Source: Clostridia bacterium (GTDB lineage Bacteria > Bacillota > Clostridia > TANB77 > CAG-465). From it: a stretch of 64,000 nt of DNA. Location of the stretch: NCBI GenBank assembly GCA_029256705.1, contig JAQSXK010000001.1, positions 1 to 64,000 of the forward strand, in the 5' to 3' direction. The position numbers and the translations under genes are program-made. Shown piece after piece: positions 19,533 through 28,385 of this stretch (its first letter is position 1; each line of letters starts with the position of its first letter). Below the pieces are notes generated by a model, which saw nothing but the letters and a program-made list of their open reading frames with translations, was not told where the DNA came from and searched no databases.

Positions 19533-19591
19533 ATTAATATTTTAACATGTGTTACTATATAATGTAAAACAAAATTTATATAAAAAAACAG

Positions 19592-19620
19592 CAAAAAAAG
19601 AGGATATTTATATCCTCTTT
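19592..19620 (-). terminator. Intrinsic terminator of spoVG
   Basis: AAGAGGATA / TATCCTCTT stem, loop TTTA, with a run of seven T on the minus strand. Confidence 0.85.
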
Positions 19621-19634
19621 TAACAATCTATTAA

Positions 19635-19901
19635 CTAAGCTTGAACTTCGTCAGTTTCATTGTATTTTTCGATAACTTTAGCTTGAATCATCTCTCTTGT
19701 TTCAGTGTTTATTGGATGAGCTATATCTTTAAATTCTCCGTTTGGAGTTTTTCTGCTAGGCATAGCAATAAATAAACCTTTATCACTTTCAATGATTTTT
19801 ATATCGTGAATTACGAATACGTCATCGATAGTTATAGAAGCTATTGCTTTCATCCTGTTTTGAGAAACTACTTTTCTTACTCTTATATCAGTTATTGTCA
19901 T
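19635..19901 (-). CDS. spoVG: Septation/RNA-binding regulator SpoVG
   Basis: The 88-residue protein has the SpoVG core [11 protein letters not shown] and [21 protein letters not shown]. SpoVG is a small nucleic-acid-binding regulator affecting sporulation, septation and virulence factors in Firmicutes. It is preceded by AGGAAGGCGG and ended by its own terminator. Confidence 0.96.
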   Translation of the reverse strand: MTITDIRVRKVVSQNRMKAIASITIDDVFVIHDIKIIESDKGLFIAMPSRKTPNGEFKDIAHPINTETREMIQAKVIEKYNETDEVQA

Positions 19902-20001
19902 AATGTTACACCGCCTTCCTTTATTGTATGACTATATTATACTTAAAACTTTTCAATATGTCAATAGCAAAATTTAAAAAAAGTAAAAAATAACCAAATT
20001 A

Positions 20002-20682
20002 TTACAAATTAAAGAGAATTTTATCTCTTTTTATATTATATTCTAAATCCTGTGAAATATATTCGTTAAAACCAATTGTTATATACTCTGGCTTTAAGTT
20101 ACTTTTAGAACCCGTATTTACAGTTACTTCCAATTTTCCATCTAGTAAAAAGTCATAAGATATGATCATTGGCTTTATATCTACTCTTTCCATTCTCTCT
20201 GTAGATTTTTTAATAACTAACAAATAATCTTGCTCCAAATATTCTTGCAATTTAATTTTATACCAAGTTTTTAAATCTTCTATTTGTTTTTTATTTTTTC
20301 CAGCCAGCATCTCATTTTTATAACAAATTTCAATAGTATATGTAGAAGCATATACTCTAGACATTATGTTCTTTTCATTTAAATCTACATATTCTGCAGA
20401 CAGTATAGTAATTGATGGAGGAATAACTCTATTTAACTCTCTTATTATATAAGATATAGGAAACTCTTCTTGTAATATAGCTTCAAATATTTCCCCGGTA
20501 CTTTCTATTCCTACAGTTAAAGGATGTGCAAATACAATCTCAGGTTTTGGATTGAATCCTTTACTATATTCAAGTGGAATATTTGCTCTTCTAAAAGTTT
20601 TTTCAAAAACTCCCATTATATCTAAATGAGATAAATACATAGCATCTTTTGTTTTACTATATACTGCTCTTAATTTAACCAT
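20002..20682 (-). CDS. TIGR03936/DUF2344 radical-SAM-linked protein
   Basis: The 226-residue protein contains the family signature YLSHLDIMGVFEKTFRRA and PLEYSKGFNPKPEIVFAHPL. Members usually lie beside or fused to a large radical SAM protein (TIGR03960) near ribosomal protein L21 genes. Here neither neighbour is present: a tRNA gene is upstream and spoVG downstream. Its reaction is unknown. Confidence 0.88.
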   Translation of the reverse strand: MVKLRAVYSKTKDAMYLSHLDIMGVFEKTFRRANIPLEYSKGFNPKPEIVFAHPLTVGIESTGEIFEAILQEEFPISYIIRELNRVIPPSITILSAEYVDLNEKNIMSRVYASTYTIEICYKNEMLAGKNKKQIEDLKTWYKIKLQEYLEQDYLLVIKKSTERMERVDIKPMIISYDFLLDGKLEVTVNTGSKSNLKPEYITIGFNEYISQDLEYNIKRDKILFNL

Positions 20683-20785
20683 TATTTTTATCTCCTTTTT
20701 TTCTTAAATTTATACATTTTCTATTGAATAGTATATCACAATATTGAAAAATGTCAATATTTAGGTATATGTACTTACTTGGTTC

Positions 20786-20825
20786 TTTAAAAAATTAAAA
20801 CCACCCTACTATTTTAGTAAGGTGG
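20786..20825 (-). terminator. Intrinsic terminator of tRNA-Gly
   Basis: CCACCCTACT / AGTAAGGTGG stem (one mismatch) with ATTTT loop, followed on the minus strand by TTTTAATTTTTT. Confidence 0.8.
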
Positions 20826-20836
20826 AATTATTTTAA

Positions 20837-20910
20837 TGGAGCGGGCTGTGAGAATCGAACTCACATCAAAAGATCGGAAGCCTTTTATTCTACCACTAAA
20901 CTAAGCCCGC
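20837..20910 (-). tRNA. tRNA-Gly (anticodon UCC)
   Basis: Folds into a cloverleaf with acceptor GCGGGCT, T-loop GTTCGATTC and anticodon loop CTTCCGA, giving UCC. The CCA end is encoded. This tRNA reads GGA, and probably other GGN codons, the codons entered after the +1 step at the CGG sites described here. Confidence 0.95.
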
Positions 20911-20929
20911 ATCTTACTTTATATTTTAT

Positions 20930-20958
20930 ATTATACATTATATTTAAACTTTTTTCAA
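20930..20958 (-). promoter_or_regulatory. Promoter of tRNA-Gly
   Basis: Minus-strand TTGAAA (20953-20958), 17-base spacer, TATAAT (20930-20935). The rest of 20959-21184 holds no gene or clear motif. Confidence 0.65.
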
Positions 20959-21184
20959 TACTTTAATTAATATTTAATGTTTTAATACTAAATTTAGCAT
21001 AACAATTTATAGACAAAAACAATTGCATTTGTTATTAAAAAATATAAATTATTTATATTTTGAAGTTTGCCTTATATTATATATAACTTTAGTGTTATGT
21101 AAACATATTGCTTGAAATATACCATTAATTATACATTTACCTTCTATTATTTTAAATATAACTGTACATTCTTCGACAAAAAGA

Positions 21185-21212
21185 TTGAAAAAACTAAAAA
21201 GTATGATATAAT
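21185..21212 (+). promoter_or_regulatory. Promoter of first adenylate-kinase-like gene
   Basis: TTGAAA (21185-21190), 16-base spacer, TATAAT (21207-21212), with an extended -10 TG. The sequence is nearly the same as the promoter of the second copy at 22021-22048. Confidence 0.75.
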
Positions 21213-21240
21213 ATTTAAATCAAATATTACTTAATTATTA

Positions 21241-21256
21241 CATCATTAATATGATG
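21241..21256 (+). promoter_or_regulatory. Leader hairpin before the ribosome site of adenylate-kinase-like gene 1
   Basis: CATCAT-TAAT-ATGATG, a perfect 6-bp stem directly against the ribosome site AAAGGAGAG (21257-21265). The second copy has an equivalent hairpin with a different stem sequence, so pairing rather than sequence is kept. Confidence 0.55.
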
Positions 21257-21270
21257 AAAGGAGAGATTGT

Positions 21271-21888
21271 ATGAAAATATATGCAATAACAGGAGGGCCG
21301 GCTACTGGCAAAGATACAAGAGGTGACATTCTATCAAATGAATTAGGAGTACCTCATATTTCGACAGGTGCTTTACTTCGGAAATTTAATGAAAGTAGTG
21401 CAACAGGTGAAAAGGCAAATATAGATAATGGCCTTCATGCACCTGATGATATAGTCACCGAACTATTATACAATAGAATCAGTATGCCTGACTGCACTAA
21501 TGGTTTTATCTTGAATGGATATCCAAGAAATGTTGATCAGATTCTATTATTAGAAAACATGTTTAATGAACTTGGTTTTAAATTAAATGGCGTGGTTGAG
21601 CTTGTTGTTCCAATTAACGTAGCATTTGAAAGAATTCTTAGTAGAAAAGAATGTCCTAAATGCAATAAGACCTACGGAAATTTAATTAAACCTCAAGTTG
21701 ATGGAATATGTGATTGTTGTGGTACTCAGCTTACTATGCGTAATGATGATACAGAGGAAACTTTAAGAACAAGAATAAACATCCACATCGAAAAAACTGA
21801 ACCGACAATAAACTACTACAGAGAAAAAGGGTTACTCATAACAATTGATGCTTCCGGTCAACCAGAAAAGATTTTAGATATACTATAA
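21271..21888 (+). CDS. Adenylate kinase-like nucleoside monophosphate kinase (copy 1)
   Basis: The 205-residue protein has the NMP-kinase P-loop ITGGPATGKDT at residues 6-16, the substrate motif STGALLRKF, the NGYPRN motif and a four-Cys zinc LID (CPKC...CDCC). The usual GxPGxGKGT loop is modified: Lys-Asp replaces Lys-Gly. The conserved Arg after STGALL is encoded by CGG, so this CGG must be read in frame. The gene has its own promoter, leader hairpin and terminator. A true housekeeping adk would normally be in the ribosomal protein operon, so this is probably an accessory paralogue. The substrate is uncertain. Confidence 0.85.
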   Translation: MKIYAITGGPATGKDTRGDILSNELGVPHISTGALLRKFNESSATGEKANIDNGLHAPDDIVTELLYNRISMPDCTNGFILNGYPRNVDQILLLENMFNELGFKLNGVVELVVPINVAFERILSRKECPKCNKTYGNLIKPQVDGICDCCGTQLTMRNDDTEETLRTRINIHIEKTEPTINYYREKGLLITIDASGQPEKILDIL

Positions 21889-21910
21889 TAAGGTATCTCC
21901 CAAAATCACT

Positions 21911-21942
21911 AGAATCTAGATAATAATCTAGGTTCTTTTTTA
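21911..21942 (+). terminator. Intrinsic terminator of copy 1
   Basis: AGAATCTAGAT / ATCTAGGTTCT stem with a 4-base loop, then TTTTTTA. Confidence 0.8.
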
Positions 21943-22020
21943 TAATCTATAATTTACTCTCTTATATAACATTAAAAAATCATTTTTTTTGAAATACTAT
22001 AAATTTATTTTTAAATTATA

Positions 22021-22048
22021 TTGAAAAATCTAAAAAATATGATATAAT
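22021..22048 (+). promoter_or_regulatory. Promoter of second adenylate-kinase-like gene
   Basis: TTGAAA (22021-22026), 16-base spacer, TATAAT (22043-22048); near copy of the promoter at 21185. Confidence 0.75.
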
Positions 22049-22092
22049 ACTGACTTGGTTATTTAATATAAAAATAAATTATTAAATATTTA

Positions 22093-22108
22093 TGTCATAA
22101 GTATGACG
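22093..22108 (+). promoter_or_regulatory. Leader hairpin before the ribosome site of adenylate-kinase-like gene 2
   Basis: GTCAT-AAGT-ATGAC with an additional T-G pair, placed directly before AAAGGAGA (22109-22116). Compared with copy 1, paired positions changed together. An ATG inside the right arm (22103) is in the frame of the main domain but precedes the ribosome site and lacks one of its own. Confidence 0.55.
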
Positions 22109-22122
22109 AAAGGAGACCCAAT

Positions 22123-22741
22123 ATGTTCTATACAATTTTACGGAGGACCGGCTGCCGGAAAAGGAACCATGTCAAAAATTTTATGTGCAGAATTACAAAT
22201 ACCTCATATTTCGACTGGTGATCTTTTAAGAAAGTTAAGTGAAACAGACCCAGATATACATGAAAAATTATCTAAAGGTATATATATATCTGATGAAATA
22301 ACTACTAAACTGTTATATGAAAGAATATCTCAAGTTGACTGTTTAAATGGTTGTGTTATAGATGGTTACCCAAGAAATTTAAATCAAGCACATCTTTTAA
22401 ACAATATGTTACAAAAACTTGGTAAAAATTTAACAGCTGCCATAGAACTAACAGTTCCAGACAGTATTGTTTTTGAAAGAATTTTAAAAAGAAAAGCATG
22501 CCCTAAATGTGGAAAAATATATGGTTTAACTGTTCCATCCAAAGTTGAAAACATTTGCGATGATTGTAAACTTGAACTTGTAACACGTTCTGACGATAAT
22601 GAAGAAACATTAAAAATAAGAATCGATTTATATAAATCACAAGTTAAACCTATACTAGATTATTATAAAGAACAAGGAATACTTGTTACTATTGAAGCAT
22701 CTAGTAATCCTGAAAAAATATTAGATGTAATTAAATTATAA
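22123..22741 (+). CDS. Adenylate kinase-like kinase (copy 2), needs a +1 shift at CGG at codon 7
   Basis: The ribosome site AAAGGAGA sits six bases before ATG 22123, the same arrangement as in copy 1. From that ATG the codons are MFYTIL, then CGG. Skipping the C at 22141 continues GGPAAGKGT, a proper NMP-kinase P-loop, and the frame runs on through STGDLLRKL, GYPRN, a four-Cys LID and TAA. The joined product is 205 residues, identical in length to copy 1 and aligned from the first residue. The only unshifted alternative starts at ATG 22103 inside the leader hairpin, without a ribosome site, and adds an odd extension. Confidence 0.85.
22138..22144 (+). other. +1 frameshift site TTA-C-GGA in adenylate-kinase-like gene 2
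   Basis: Zero frame ATT TTA CGG AGG; restoring frame ATT TTA (C) GGA GGA CCG. The recovered Gly opens the P-loop. Confidence 0.72.
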
Positions 22742-22748
22742 AAAAATA

Positions 22749-22787
22749 AAAAACAGATTAATTATATTTATCTGTTTTTTATTTTTT
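22749..22787 (+). terminator. Intrinsic terminator of copy 2
   Basis: AAACAGAT / ATCTGTTT stem followed by a long T-rich tail. Confidence 0.8.
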
Positions 22788-22844
22788 TAATAATGATTAT
22801 TATACATTTACTTTTCATTATAAAGTTTTTATTTAATTATTAAT

Positions 22845-23357
22845 TCAATTTTGAACTATAAAATCCTGCTTCTTAAAGAATTTTTTTTCATATTCTTCAA
22901 ATGGTTCAAATGAATCCACATCTAGAACGACTTTTCCATCTAATTCTAAAAATCGATATTCATCTTCCGCATAATAATCTGAAAAAGGTTCTAAATTTCT
23001 TAATGTGTGTGTACTCACATTGATTTCTTGATCATCATTCAAATTAACATAGGTATCACCAAATTTCATAACAATGATTGCAGCAGATTTTTCAAAAGCA
23101 AAAGAAATAGCATCTTTCATAATATCTGTTATTTGCTTTGCTGAAGTTGAATCTAGATTTGATTCATTTAAAGCATTCCGTGTTAGATTGTCAACTAATT
23201 CGTCAAGTTTTTTAACTTCAGCATAACCTTCATCTTGTGGTTTCAAAGCATTTCTATGCCTCTTCGCTTCTTCATCTGAAAGTTTTTCTACAATGATTGC
23301 CATATACAAATCACTTATAGATTTTGATTGATACTCCCTTAGCTTAAATGCGCTCAT
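22845..23357 (-). CDS. Unrecognised 170-aa acidic protein
   Basis: The start MSAFKLREYQSKSISDLY follows AGGGAGG. The protein is acidic, mostly helical in its first half, with no membrane segment or known motif. It carries an in-frame CGG codon (LT-R-NALN); the +1 frame stops at once, so here CGG is read normally. It is a single-gene unit next to the two kinases. Function unknown. Confidence 0.6.
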   Translation of the reverse strand: MSAFKLREYQSKSISDLYMAIIVEKLSDEEAKRHRNALKPQDEGYAEVKKLDELVDNLTRNALNESNLDSTSAKQITDIMKDAISFAFEKSAAIIVMKFGDTYVNLNDDQEINVSTHTLRNLEPFSDYYAEDEYRFLELDGKVVLDVDSFEPFEEYEKKFFKKQDFIVQN

Positions 23358-23493
23358 TTTTAATCCTCCCTAAAATAATTATTTTACTATAGTTGCCCGC
23401 TCATAATGAAAAAAGAATTTAAAATAAAAGTATTAATATAATAACATATCCTTATCTAAATTTCAACTTAAACTATCAATTTTATATTATTTG

Positions 23494-23535
23494 GTGAAAA
23501 ATAATAGATAGAACTTAAATTAAATTCTATCTATT
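23494..23535 (-). terminator. Intrinsic terminator of tRNA-Leu
   Basis: AATAGATAGAA / TTCTATCTATT perfect 11-bp stem, then ATTTTTC on the minus strand. Confidence 0.75.
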
Positions 23536-23543
23536 ATTAATTT

Positions 23544-23630
23544 TGGTGCCGGAAGTGGGACTTGAACCCACACGAGTGTTACCTCACCAGATTTTGAGTC
23601 TGGCGCGTCTGCCAATTCCACCATTTCGGC
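23544..23630 (-). tRNA. tRNA-Leu (anticodon CAA)
   Basis: 87-base tRNA with a long variable arm, anticodon loop CTCAAAA (CAA) and encoded CCA. It decodes TTG. Confidence 0.95.
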
Positions 23631-23693
23631 TTATACAAAAGATGTATTAATATATTAACACATCTTAATTAAAAAATCAATAGATTACACAAA

Positions 23694-24866
23694 TTATTTT
23701 TCTGTAACCTTTTCTCTTTGTATATCTTCAGCTATTTTATTTTCTATTATCGACTTCTTTTTTGATGCAATTTCTAATTCTTTCATGTAATCATTTTTAT
23801 CTCTGTTTTTTTGTTCTAATTCAAGAAGACCTTTTTCAAAATCAATTATTTTATCTTTAATATTTTCAAAAATTAGTTCTTCTTTTGCCTCTTTTAAATA
23901 TTTAGGTTCTATCTGTACTGCATATTCTAAACAGCTCATAGCCTTTTCATATTCTTTTGAAGCTGCATATACTGTTGCAAGTTTGTAATATGCTTTTCCA
24001 CCATATATTGTAGACGAACGTGCCAATTTAAAAAATTCTATTGCTTTTGCATAATCACCTTTTAAGTAATTTATTATTCCTATATTATAATATGCACTAT
24101 ATAATTTTGGTTTTAAACTAGCAGCTTTTTCGAAACTTTTTTCTGATTCATCATAATAACCAATTTCAAGTTCTACCATAGCTATATTATAGTATAATTC
24201 AAATGACTCCGGATGATATTCCACAGCATTTTTATATACTCTCAATGCTTCCTCATACCTTGCCTGTGACGTATAACAAATTCCCAAACTTTCTGCTGCA
24301 TCATAAAAATCTGGTTTTATTCTTAAAGAGTTATTAAACATAATTATTGCTGTTTCTTTCTTATTAGTCTCATCTAATATACAGCCAAGTTCATAATATG
24401 ATAAATAATCTCTCTTATCTAACTCAACAGCTAGAGCAAATGAATCTCTAGAATTTACAAAGTCATTTAAATGTTTATAGCATACGCCTAAATGATAGTA
24501 ATACTCTGATTTTCTACCAGTTTGCTCTATAAGTTTATATAATAAAGTTTTAGCCTTTTCATAATCTTGTAAATACATATTCCATTTCATTTTGTAATAT
24601 AATATTTTTTTTGTTAATATAATATTATTATATTGTAATAAAGCAAAAATTAGTGGTATAACAAACATTGATATAATAAGTAATATTTGAATGAATTCTG
24701 GTATATATATTCCATTAATTGTAAAAACTAAATATGAACCAAAAGCAAATGATGATATTGATTCAATAAATATATTTTCTGGTACATATCTTTTAACAAA
24801 TTTATGTACTAAGAAGAAGTTTAATAATACGATTGCTACTACTGTTACTACTTTTTCAATAACCAT
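23694..24866 (-). CDS. Tetratricopeptide-repeat membrane protein
   Basis: ATG 24866 (MVIEKVV) is preferred because GGGGGAAAGG lies just before it. The product, about 390 residues, has two or three N-terminal hydrophobic helices, then at least seven TPR units visible as YYHLGVCYKHL, YELGCILDE, AAESLGICY, YYNIAMVELE, YYNIGIINYL and YYKLATVYAA, and a charged coiled-coil tail. TPRs mediate protein-protein contacts. A membrane-anchored scaffold is inferred; partner unknown. Confidence 0.82.
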   Translation of the reverse strand: MVIEKVVTVVAIVLLNFFLVHKFVKRYVPENIFIESISSFAFGSYLVFTINGIYIPEFIQILLIISMFVIPLIFALLQYNNIILTKKILYYKMKWNMYLQDYEKAKTLLYKLIEQTGRKSEYYYHLGVCYKHLNDFVNSRDSFALAVELDKRDYLSYYELGCILDETNKKETAIIMFNNSLRIKPDFYDAAESLGICYTSQARYEEALRVYKNAVEYHPESFELYYNIAMVELEIGYYDESEKSFEKAASLKPKLYSAYYNIGIINYLKGDYAKAIEFFKLARSSTIYGGKAYYKLATVYAASKEYEKAMSCLEYAVQIEPKYLKEAKEELIFENIKDKIIDFEKGLLELEQKNRDKNDYMKELEIASKKKSIIENKIAEDIQREKVTEK

Positions 24867-25058
24867 TATCCTTTCCCCCAATTTAAACATATTATATACT
24901 ATTAAATTGCACATTTCAAGTTTTTTTGGTACATTACCTTTTTTTAAACAAAAAAAGACAATAAATTTTATTAAAATATATAAAACATTTGACTATTTGT
25001 ATTTTTTTTTGTATAATTATAGTAAAATATTATTAAATTAAGATAAGGATGTGATGAC

Positions 25059-26495
25059 TTGCTAAATAATTCGAATTATAACATAAAATCTAAAAATATC
25101 GGGTTGAATAGTATAAAAAAAATTCATATGATAGGTATAGGTGGGGTTAGTATGAGCGCTATAGCTCTTGTACTACACGATGCTGGATACACTGTTACTG
25201 GATCAGATAAGAATGATTCAGATATGATAAGAATATTAAAAGAAAAAGGAATACAAGTTTTTATAGGTTCAAATGCTGAACTTGTTAAAAATTCAGATGC
25301 TGTCGTATATACTTCAGCAATAAACCAACATGATGTAGAATTCGTTAGAGCTAAGTCATTAAATATACCTACATTTGAAAGAGCCGTTTTTTTAGGAATG
25401 TTACTTGAGGCATACAATAAAACAATTTGTATATCTGGAACACATGGTAAAACTACCACAACCTCAATGACAGCTGCTATATTTATAGATGCTGGTCTTG
25501 AACCAAATGTTCAAGTTGGTGGTAAATTTAAAAAATTAAACGACTTAAATTACTTAATAGGGAATTCAGATTATTTTATACTTGAATCTTGTGAATATGT
25601 AGATAGTTTTTTAAATTTCCCTCATCAAACAGCTGTTATTTTAAATATTGATGAAGATCATCTAGATTACTTCTCTGGTATTGATGACATAAAAAAATCT
25701 TTCAAAAAGTTTATATTAATGTTACCTAAAGATGGTATATTAGTTATTAACAAAGATGATTCAAATTGCATTGATGTCTTAACTGATATATCAGATGAAT
25801 TAGATAAAAAGAAAGTTAACACTTATACTTTTTCTTTAAGTGACCCTACTTCTACTATATATGCTAAAAATATATTTTGTAATGTTAAAGGTTTTTATTC
25901 TTTTGATGTTACATGTCCAAAAACAAAAAAAGTTTACGAATTTTATCTAACAGTTCCTGGAATTCATAATGTGTATGATGCATTAGCTTCAATTACTACT
26001 GCATATGCACACGGTGTTGATTTCAGTGTAATGCAAAAAAGTTTAAATGAGTTTTGTGGTGCAAAAAGAAGATTTGAACTAAAAAAAGAATTGAAAGATA
26101 ATATATTAGTTTACGATGATTATGCTCATCATCCTACAGAAATAAAAGCTACACTAGCTGCTGCAAAGCAAAAGAATAAATCAAGAGTAATTGCAATATT
26201 CCAACCACATACATATACAAGAACAAAAGAACTTCTAGACGACTTCTCTACTTCATTCTTTGATTGTAACCTTTGTATAATAACTGATATATATGCAGCA
26301 AGAGAAATTGATGATGGAACAGTCTCATCTAAAGATTTAGTTAAATTACTTAAACAAAATAAAGTAGATGCAATACATATATCTAGTTTTGAAGATATTG
26401 TAAAACATTTAAAAGAAATACTAAGACCTGGAGATATAGTTCTTACAATAGGTGCTGGTGATATAACAAAGCTTAGTGATATGATAGAATTATAG
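25059..26495 (+). CDS. murC: UDP-N-acetylmuramate-L-alanine ligase
   Basis: MurC adds L-Ala to UDP-MurNAc with ATP in the cytoplasm. The 478-residue protein shows the N-terminal IGIGGVSMSAIA nucleotide loop, the ATP P-loop SGTHGKTTTT and the C-terminal YDDYAHHPTEI motif typical of MurC. The TTG 25059 start is set by AAGGATGTGA just before it. The gene stands alone, bounded by a bidirectional terminator. Confidence 0.95.
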   Translation: MLNNSNYNIKSKNIGLNSIKKIHMIGIGGVSMSAIALVLHDAGYTVTGSDKNDSDMIRILKEKGIQVFIGSNAELVKNSDAVVYTSAINQHDVEFVRAKSLNIPTFERAVFLGMLLEAYNKTICISGTHGKTTTTSMTAAIFIDAGLEPNVQVGGKFKKLNDLNYLIGNSDYFILESCEYVDSFLNFPHQTAVILNIDEDHLDYFSGIDDIKKSFKKFILMLPKDGILVINKDDSNCIDVLTDISDELDKKKVNTYTFSLSDPTSTIYAKNIFCNVKGFYSFDVTCPKTKKVYEFYLTVPGIHNVYDALASITTAYAHGVDFSVMQKSLNEFCGAKRRFELKKELKDNILVYDDYAHHPTEIKATLAAAKQKNKSRVIAIFQPHTYTRTKELLDDFSTSFFDCNLCIITDIYAAREIDDGTVSSKDLVKLLKQNKVDAIHISSFEDIVKHLKEILRPGDIVLTIGAGDITKLSDMIEL

Positions 26496-26519
26496 TGAAT
26501 AATAATTATATATATTAAA

Positions 26520-26552
26520 AATAAAAACGCATATTTATGCGTTTTTATTTTT
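26520..26552. terminator. Bidirectional terminator between murC and the amidase gene
   Basis: AATAAAAACGCAT / ATGCGTTTTTATT perfect stem with a 4-base loop and T or A tracts on both sides. Confidence 0.85.
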
Positions 26553-27032
26553 TACATCATTTTTTAGTTTTTCAAATTCTAATGGATACTCCACATAATA
26601 TTTTGGACAATTTTTACCTGTAACATCATAATGCCTTATAATATCTTGGGTAGGATCTAAATTATATTTATTAGATAAATATGATAGTAACTCTACTAAT
26701 GAATTATATGTGTATGTATTAAATTTCCCCGTATCATCTAAATATGTATTTTCAATACCTATACTAATTCTATTAACTTCTTTATTACCACTATGAAAAG
26801 CAACTTCATCTTCTGGTATAATTCTAATTATATCTCCTTCTAAACCAATTATATAATGTGCAGATAAATATATCTTATCTTGATACTTTAAACTTTCAAA
26901 ATAATTTCTATTTAATATAGCATTTGAAGACGGATTGTTTACATAGTGGACTATTAATTTTTTTATCTGTTTCAATTTAATTCCTGGTCTTGACATTGGA
27001 TTAACTGAAAGTAATTTTTCTTCTATATACAT
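26535..27032 (-). CDS. N-acetylmuramoyl-L-alanine amidase (amidase_2/PGRP fold)
   Basis: The 165-residue protein has the zinc-amidase features IVHYVNNP, AHYII and the downstream RHYDVTGKNCPKYY with a second metal His. There is no signal peptide, so it may act in the mother cell during spore development or need another route for export. No cell-wall-binding domain is attached. Confidence 0.85.
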   Translation of the reverse strand: MYIEEKLLSVNPMSRPGIKLKQIKKLIVHYVNNPSSNAILNRNYFESLKYQDKIYLSAHYIIGLEGDIIRIIPEDEVAFHSGNKEVNRISIGIENTYLDDTGKFNTYTYNSLVELLSYLSNKYNLDPTQDIIRHYDVTGKNCPKYYVEYPLEFEKLKNDVKNKNA

Positions 27033-27167
27033 TACTTATATCACTCCCCTATTAAAATAATATGCTTGAATATATATTTTAATACTAAGCGTAAAATATA
27101 GTGTTTTACTTGACTTATCCTCCTTTTTAATATATAATTATATGTAAAAATAAAGGATGTGTTTAAT

Positions 27168-28262
27168 TTGAAATTAGGAATAGTTGGGCTTCCAAATGTA
27201 GGTAAAAGTACTCTTTTTAATGCAATAACAAAGGCAGGAGCAGAAAGTGCTAATTACCCATTTTGTACAATAGAACCAAACGTAGGTATTGTTACAGTAC
27301 CTGATACAAGAATTGATGTTTTATCTAAAATGTATGATACAGATAAAACTACATATGCTACCGTTGAATTTGTAGATATTGCCGGTTTAGTAAAAGGAGC
27401 TTCTAAAGGTGAAGGACTTGGTAATAAATTTTTATCTCATATACGTGAAACAGATGCAATTGTTCATATAGTTAGATGTTTTGAAGATGAAAAAATAATA
27501 CATGTAGAAGGTAAAATTGATCCACTAGATGATATTGAAACAATTTCATTAGAACTTATATTAAGTGATACAGAAACTGTTAAGACAAGAATTGAAAGAT
27601 TATCTAAATCAGTAAAAGCTGGTGATAAAAAAGCTATAGCAGAGTTAGATATATTAAATAATATCTTGTCTTGCCTATCTGACTTAAAACCTGTCAGAAG
27701 TATTAGTTTTAGTGAAGTAGAAAAAGATTTATTAAAAGATACTTACTTACTTACAAATAAACCAATTATATACGTTGCTAATGTTTCTGAAGATCAATTA
27801 GTAAATATAGAAAATGATAAGTATGTTAATATTGTGAAAGAATTTGCAAAAAACGAAAATAGTGAAGTTATTTCACTTTGTGCTAAATTTGAAGAAGATT
27901 TATCTGAGCTTGATAATGACGATAAAATAATGCTTATGGATGAATATAGCATAAAAGAATCTGGACTTGATAAATTAGTTAAAGCAAGTTATTCTTTACT
28001 TGGACTTATATCTTTTCTAACTGCTGGTAAACAAGAAGTAAGAGCTTGGACTATAATAAGAGGTACCAAAGCTCCACAAGCTGCAGGTAAAATCCACACA
28101 GACTTTGAACGTGGATTTATTAAAGCTGAAGTTGTTTCATATAATGATTTAATTGAAAATGGAACTATGCTTAAAGCTAAAGAAAAAGGATTAGTAAGAT
28201 TAGAAGGAAAAGAGTATATTATGCAAGATGGAGATATTGTTCTATTCAGATTCAATGTGTAA
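27168..28262 (+). CDS. ychF: Ribosome-binding ATPase YchF
   Basis: YchF/OLA1 is an Obg-family P-loop NTPase that prefers ATP and binds ribosomes. Motifs visible: GLPNVGKST, the NYPFCTIEPN switch and the C-terminal TGS-like segment ending in GDIVLFRFNV. TTG 27168 is preferred: AAAGGA lies ten bases before it, whereas the in-frame GTG 27159 is too close to that site. Confidence 0.95.
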   Translation: MKLGIVGLPNVGKSTLFNAITKAGAESANYPFCTIEPNVGIVTVPDTRIDVLSKMYDTDKTTYATVEFVDIAGLVKGASKGEGLGNKFLSHIRETDAIVHIVRCFEDEKIIHVEGKIDPLDDIETISLELILSDTETVKTRIERLSKSVKAGDKKAIAELDILNNILSCLSDLKPVRSISFSEVEKDLLKDTYLLTNKPIIYVANVSEDQLVNIENDKYVNIVKEFAKNENSEVISLCAKFEEDLSELDNDDKIMLMDEYSIKESGLDKLVKASYSLLGLISFLTAGKQEVRAWTIIRGTKAPQAAGKIHTDFERGFIKAEVVSYNDLIENGTMLKAKEKGLVRLEGKEYIMQDGDIVLFRFNV

Positions 28263-28282
28263 TTTACATAAGAATTTAACAT

Positions 28283-28318
28283 AAAAAAAGGTGCAAAAAA
28301 AAATTGCACTTTTTTCTA
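28283..28318 (+). terminator. Intrinsic terminator of ychF
   Basis: GTGCAA / TTGCAC stem flanked by A and T runs. Confidence 0.8.
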
Positions 28319-28336
28319 TTTTTTTTATAAAAAGTA

Positions 28337-28365
28337 TTGACTTTTATACTAAAATTAGTTATAAT
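28337..28365 (+). promoter_or_regulatory. Promoter of the tRNA-Met/tRNA-Tyr pair
   Basis: TTGACT (28337-28342), 17-base spacer, TATAAT (28360-28365). Confidence 0.75.
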
Positions 28366-28385
28366 ATTATTGTTCCACAAAACGT

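Noticed and set aside
21340-21420. Fifth +1 shift at CTT CGG A in the first adenylate-kinase-like gene
   Set aside because: The zero frame is intact, the CGG encodes the conserved Arg of the STGxLLR motif, and the +1 frame stops soon. It counts as an in-frame CGG.
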